Shown in pieces: positions 60,854 to 64,000 of a DNA stretch of 64,000 bases; the stretch's first letter is position 1, and the number at the start of each line of letters is the position of its first letter. This DNA is from Gp6-AA40 sp035492455 (GTDB lineage: Bacteria; Acidobacteriota; Vicinamibacteria; Vicinamibacterales; UBA2999). The notes under the pieces were generated by a model. It was given only the letters and a program-made list of their open reading frames with translations. It was not told the origin of the DNA and ran no database searches. The stretch spans positions 198,991-262,990 of the forward strand of contig DATJJE010000071.1 of NCBI GenBank assembly GCA_035492455.1. The letters run 5' to 3'. The position numbers and the translations under genes were made by a program.

Positions 60854-60937
60854 TCGTGCGGGCCGCCCTGCAGGAAAGACATCCCGGGGCTTTCCTTGCA
60901 GGGCGTTGTAGGGTAATCCGCTCGCCTCCAACAACCG

Positions 60938-62680
60938 ATGCCGTCCCTTGCTCCCGGTGTCCGACTCGGACCGTACGAGGTTGTGTCCGTCCTCGGTGCC
61001 GGCGGGATGGGCGAGGTGTACCGAGCGCGCGATACACGACTGGATCGCACCGTCGCAATCAAAGTGCTGCCCGACCATGTCAGGGGCGACCCCGCTCTGC
61101 GCGAACGTTTCGAGCGCGAGGCGCGGACGGTCGCTGCACTGAATCATCCGCACATTTGTACGTTGTATGACGTCGGCCATCAGGACGGCACGGAATTCAT
61201 CGTGCTGGAACATCTCGAGGGCGAGACGCTGGCGGAGCGGCTCGCCACAGGGCCGTTACCGCTCGACGAGGCGCTGGCGATTGGGGTTCAAGTTGCGGAT
61301 GCACTCAGCAAGGCTCACAAAGCGGGCGTCGTTCACCGCGATCTGAAGCCGGCAAACATCATGCTGACGAAGTCAGGAGCTCGACAAGGCTCACCACAAG
61401 CCAAGCTGCTTGACTTCGGGTTGGCCAAGATGACGGGAGCCGTCGTTGCCGCTTCAGGGCTGTCGGCGGCGCCGACAGGAGTCACTCCGGTCACGATGCA
61501 CGGAACGATCCTGGGGACCCTGCAGTACATGGCGCCCGAACAAATCGAAGGACAGGAGGCTGACGCTCGCGCCGATCTCTTTGCATTCGGTTGCGTCTTG
61601 TACGAGATGGTGGTGGGAAAGCCCGCGTTCCACGGGAAGACACAAGCGAGCCTGATCGGCGCGATTCTGAAAGACACGCCGCCCCCGATGAACGCCGTTC
61701 AGCCCCTGACACCGCTCGCGATGGAGCGTGTCGTCTCGGCATGTCTGGCCAAGAACCCGGACGAGCGTTGGCAGACCGCACGCGACGTTCTGCGCGAGTT
61801 GCAATGGATGCAGACGACGGCGCAGTCGCAAGAACCCGCAGTGTCGTCCCGGCGCGGGCCGGCATGGCTCGCGTGGTCGATAGCCGCGGCGTCATTGCTG
61901 CTTGTTGCTGCTGCAGGTATCGGGTACCTATCACGAGCACCGCAACCCGCCGCTGAGATGCGGGTGCAGGTCATGGCGCCTGCAGGCCCCGTGACCTCGT
62001 TCGCGCTGTCGCCAGACGGGCAGAAGCTGGTGTTTGCGGCTGATGGACAGCTGTGGCTGCGCGCGCTCGATTCCGAAGCCGCGCGTCCGCTGGCCGGGAC
62101 GGACAACGGTCTGCGTCCGTTCTGGTCCCCTGACGGCCGATCCTTCGCCTTCATCGCGGATGATGCGCTCAAGCGGTTCGACATCGGGAGTGGAGCCGTG
62201 CAGGCGCTGGCAGCCATGCCCCTGATGGGCAGCGGTACGTGGGGACTGACGGAACGATTCTGTTCGAAGCTGGCTATACCATTCATCGCCTACGTGGGAT
62301 TGAGAAGCCTGCCGACGCAACGCGTCGGGACGCGCCCGCACAGACAGGGCACGTGTTTCCGCGATTTCTGCCAGATGGCCGTCACTTCCTTTTCTACGCT
62401 ATTGGCACGCCCGAACGACGCGGCGTCTTCGTGGGCACGCTGGATTCGTTCGAGACCCATCGTTTGTTCGATGCGGATTCGACGGCGATCTTCGTTCCGC
62501 CGGACTATCTCCTGTTTTCACGGCAAGGCATGCTCATGGCGCAGCGCTTCGACGTCAAGCGAGTGGAGACGCTGGGGATGCCATTTCTGGTTGCCGATCA
62601 GGTCGGCACCGACAATCTCGCGCCCGGCGACATCGCGTTATCGGTTGCTGGCAACGGAACGATCGCCTATCGACCAATAG
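60938..62680 (+). CDS. Ser/Thr protein kinase with TolB-like propeller, N-terminal part (frameshifted)
   Basis: The first 435 codons are a complete Hanks-type kinase plus the start of a propeller: VLGAGGMGEVYRARD (Gly loop), Lys42 in VAIKVLP, HRDLKPANIM (Asp135), DFGLAK (159-161), APEQIEGQEADARADLFAFG, one membrane helix at about 306-328 and TolB repeats (FALSPDGQKLVFAADG, FWSPDGRSFAFIADD). Near 62243 the frame diverges from the expected GTWGTDGTILF: a single G missing from the ggggg run shifts it, and the remaining codons to 62680 are not protein-like. Confidence 0.85.
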   Translation: MPSLAPGVRLGPYEVVSVLGAGGMGEVYRARDTRLDRTVAIKVLPDHVRGDPALRERFEREARTVAALNHPHICTLYDVGHQDGTEFIVLEHLEGETLAERLATGPLPLDEALAIGVQVADALSKAHKAGVVHRDLKPANIMLTKSGARQGSPQAKLLDFGLAKMTGAVVAASGLSAAPTGVTPVTMHGTILGTLQYMAPEQIEGQEADARADLFAFGCVLYEMVVGKPAFHGKTQASLIGAILKDTPPPMNAVQPLTPLAMERVVSACLAKNPDERWQTARDVLRELQWMQTTAQSQEPAVSSRRGPAWLAWSIAAASLLLVAAAGIGYLSRAPQPAAEMRVQVMAPAGPVTSFALSPDGQKLVFAADGQLWLRALDSEAARPLAGTDNGLRPFWSPDGRSFAFIADDALKRFDIGSGAVQALAAMPLMGSGTWGLTERFCSKLAIPFIAYVGLRSLPTQRVGTRPHRQGTCFRDFCQMAVTSFSTLLARPNDAASSWARWIRSRPIVCSMRIRRRSSFRRTISCFHGKACSWRSASTSSEWRRWGCHFWLPIRSAPTISRPATSRYRLLATERSPIDQ

Positions 62681-63546
62681 GTTTGAGTTCGAAGTGGCAG
62701 CTGGCGTTCGTCGACCGCACCGGCAAGCAGCTCGGCGTGGTCGGTCAGCCTGAAGAAGGCGAGGCCGTGCAGGAGCGACTATCCCCCGACGGTCGCACGG
62801 TCGCCGTCAGCCGGACCATCGCTGCGAACCGGGACATCTGGTTGATGGATCTTTCCCGTGGCGTCTTGAGCCGCGCGACGTCGGACCCCGCGCGCGAGGG
62901 ACAGCCTGTCTGGTCGCCTGACGGCAAGCGGCTGGTGTTCTTTTCGGACCGTCTCGGAAAGTACGACCTCTATCAGCAGGAGGTTGGCGGCATCGAACGG
63001 CCGTTGTTGGAAGCCGAGTACGGCGACAATCCGTACGACTGGTCGCCGGACGGGCGTTTCGTCTTGTACGCCGTGCAGAACCCGAACACCCGTCGCGACC
63101 TGTGGGTGCTTCCGCTCGACGGCGACCGCAAACCGATTGCGGTCGCGCAAACGGCCTTTGAGGAGTTGGAAGGCCGATTCTCGCCTGATGACCGATGGAT
63201 CGCCTTCGAGTCGAATGACACGGGGCGGAGCGAGATCTACGTGCAGCCGTTCCCGTTTGTGGCGGGTGGAAAGGTGCGGCTCTCGACGGGCGGGGGGACG
63301 CAGCCGCGCTGGCGCGCCGACGGACGCGAGTTGTTCTACCGCTCCGGTCCGGAGCTGATGGCCGTTCCCGTCGCGCCGTCTCCTGGGTCGAGCTTCCAAA
63401 CGGGAGCACCCTCGCGTCTGTTCTCGTTGCCGCAGGCATCCGAATACATTCCGGTGGGGAGCGATCGATTTCTCATCAATGCGCCCACCGACGTCCCCGT
63501 TGCGCCCATCACATTGATTGTGAACTGGAAAGGCGCGCCGAAGTAG
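62239..63546 (+). CDS. C-terminal propeller half of the frameshifted kinase
   Basis: This frame continues the interrupted protein from GTDGTILFEAGYTIHRL onward with TolB/WD40-like blades: FPRFLPDGRHFLFYAIG, VWSPDGKRLVFFSDR, DWSPDGRFVLYAVQN, FSPDDRWIAFESND, ending PITLIVNWKGAPK. Adding one base at 62241-62244 joins it to the upstream kinase into about 869 residues, the usual length of these acidobacterial kinases. On its own it lacks a start, ribosome site and signal. Sequencing error and true mutation are both possible. Confidence 0.85.
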   Translation: MGTDGTILFEAGYTIHRLRGIEKPADATRRDAPAQTGHVFPRFLPDGRHFLFYAIGTPERRGVFVGTLDSFETHRLFDADSTAIFVPPDYLLFSRQGMLMAQRFDVKRVETLGMPFLVADQVGTDNLAPGDIALSVAGNGTIAYRPIGLSSKWQLAFVDRTGKQLGVVGQPEEGEAVQERLSPDGRTVAVSRTIAANRDIWLMDLSRGVLSRATSDPAREGQPVWSPDGKRLVFFSDRLGKYDLYQQEVGGIERPLLEAEYGDNPYDWSPDGRFVLYAVQNPNTRRDLWVLPLDGDRKPIAVAQTAFEELEGRFSPDDRWIAFESNDTGRSEIYVQPFPFVAGGKVRLSTGGGTQPRWRADGRELFYRSGPELMAVPVAPSPGSSFQTGAPSRLFSLPQASEYIPVGSDRFLINAPTDVPVAPITLIVNWKGAPK

Positions 63547-63629
63547 CTGCGCCTGACGCATGACTGCAGGATACGCCGGTCATTTCACCCGACAATCGAT
63601 GCCGCGTTCGTGATGAAGAGACCGCGGAC

Positions 63630-63905
63630 GTGACTGAGGCGACAAGCTGGCTCGCGTTGGCGACGAGTCGTTCGGTTGTACGGCGCGCCGCCGGCGTGGC
63701 GATCGTCGTCGGTACGATTCTCGTGATCATCAATCACGGGGACGCCATCGTACGGGGCGATCTTACCGTCGGCCGTTGGCTGCGCATCGTGCTGACCGTC
63801 ATCGTTCCGTACTGCGTCTCGACGTATTCCAGTGTCAGCGCGCTGCGTTTGGCGCAGCGCCGCATATCGAGCGCGGCCGACGGCGAAATGCGCGCCGGCC
63901 GGTAA
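63630..63905 (+). CDS. nrtS: NrtS-type nitrate/nitrite transport protein
   Basis: 91 residues from GTG 63630. Two membrane helices with the NrtS-like sequences SRSVVRRAAGVAIVVGTILVIINHGDAI and WLRIVLTVIVPYCVSTYSSV match the small NrtS proteins that work in pairs as nitrate/nitrite carriers. It may feed nitrite to the siroheme reductase encoded elsewhere in the window, although it is not in that operon. Flanked by Ser/Thr kinase genes. Assignment by motif memory. Confidence 0.72.
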   Translation: MTEATSWLALATSRSVVRRAAGVAIVVGTILVIINHGDAIVRGDLTVGRWLRIVLTVIVPYCVSTYSSVSALRLAQRRISSAADGEMRAGR

Positions 63906-63955
63906 AGGTTGGCCTGCCCGGTTATGCGATAATCCGCTCGCCTCACTGACAATTG

Positions 63956-64000
63956 ATGCCGTCCCTTGGTCCCGGTGTACGCGTCGGACCATACGAGATC
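63956..64000 (+). CDS. Start of a second Ser/Thr protein kinase (truncated by window edge)
   Basis: The first 15 codons (PSLGPGVRVGPYEI after Met) match the N-terminus of the kinase at 60938 (PSLAPGVRLGPYEV). The upstream bases are also shared: taatccgctcgcctc occurs at 60913-60927 and 63930-63944, followed by a similar gap and gatgccgtccctt. GATAAT at 63929-63934 with preceding TGC may be an extended -10. The rest lies outside the window. Confidence 0.8.
   Translation, partial: MPSLGPGVRVGPYEI

Noticed and set aside
1..64000. CRISPR arrays, insertion sequences, prophage or integrase genes
   Set aside because: No regularly spaced identical repeats of 24-40 bp with unique spacers, no transposase DDE motifs, and no att-like duplications next to the tRNA were seen.

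Overview
The window is GC-rich, gene-dense bacterial chromosome. Several gene families point to Acidobacteriota, probably class Vicinamibacteria: a secreted VWFA-type protein of the acidobacterial kind, a very large TonB-dependent receptor with an N-terminal carboxypeptidase-regulatory domain, Ser/Thr kinases fused to TolB-like propellers, CarD, DUF6152, NrtS, and many short repeats at gene ends. This is inference from family content; there is no 16S rRNA gene in the window. No mobile element, phage or CRISPR array was seen, and no gap without a gene exceeds about 300 bases.

Layout. 1-2.8 kb: end of a membrane protein, then a minus-strand signalling operon (REC-MEDS, SpoIIAA/STAS-like, PAS histidine kinase). 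2.85 kb: tRNA-Leu(CAA). 3-7 kb: small zinc-ribbon and secreted proteins. 7-12.5 kb: heavy-metal RND efflux operon. 12.7-14.7 kb: glycosyltransferase and a secreted lectin-like protein. 14.8-17.2 kb: hybrid histidine kinase. 17.3-19.4 kb: the two-step agmatine-to-putrescine pathway. 19.4-24.9 kb: thrB-thrC-siroheme synthase-sulfite/nitrite reductase, preceded by a cysteine-rich leader peptide and a perfect 10-bp intrinsic terminator. 25-29 kb: two-component system and a ferritin-like/PRC-barrel protein. 29-31 kb: gluzincin metallopeptidase plus ATP-grasp ligase. 31-34.7 kb: CarD, PlsC, VWFA protein. 34.8-40.7 kb: OPT transporter, Rex, MoaC, 2-hydroxyacid dehydrogenase, membrane-stress proteins. 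40.8-44.4 kb: CDF transporter, signal peptidase I, LytS/LytR-type pair. 44.5-48.2 kb: NuoI-like ferredoxin, phosphoesterase, homocysteine methyltransferase-MTHFR fusion, methyltransferase. 48.3-60.9 kb: aromatic-acid locus. 60.9-64 kb: frameshifted Ser/Thr kinase, NrtS, start of a second kinase.

The strongest candidate for something undescribed is the cysteine-responsive attenuator at 19.37-19.57 kb. A 36-codon leader has five Cys codons within 36 nt, probably begins at the transcript's first base (extended -10 TATGAT seven nt before ATG), and is followed by mutually exclusive hairpins and a strong terminator. It precedes genes for siroheme and sulfite/nitrite reduction together with threonine synthesis. 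A related pattern recurs: at three divergent gene pairs the only recognisable -10 elements lie 7-8 nt before the start codons, and at two of them (19.37 kb, 37.94 kb) the two strands use overlapping -10s. This suggests compact bidirectional promoters that make leaderless mRNAs.

The aromatic-acid locus reads as a unit. A TATACT promoter with a palindromic -10 faces both an AAHS transporter and a TonB receptor. The receptor leads a tightly packed series: FAH-type hydrolase, gentisate-1,2-dioxygenase-like cupin, two related secreted proteins, a metallo-beta-lactamase-fold protein that has lost several metal ligands, and DUF6152. A GntR/FCD regulator sits beyond the transporter.
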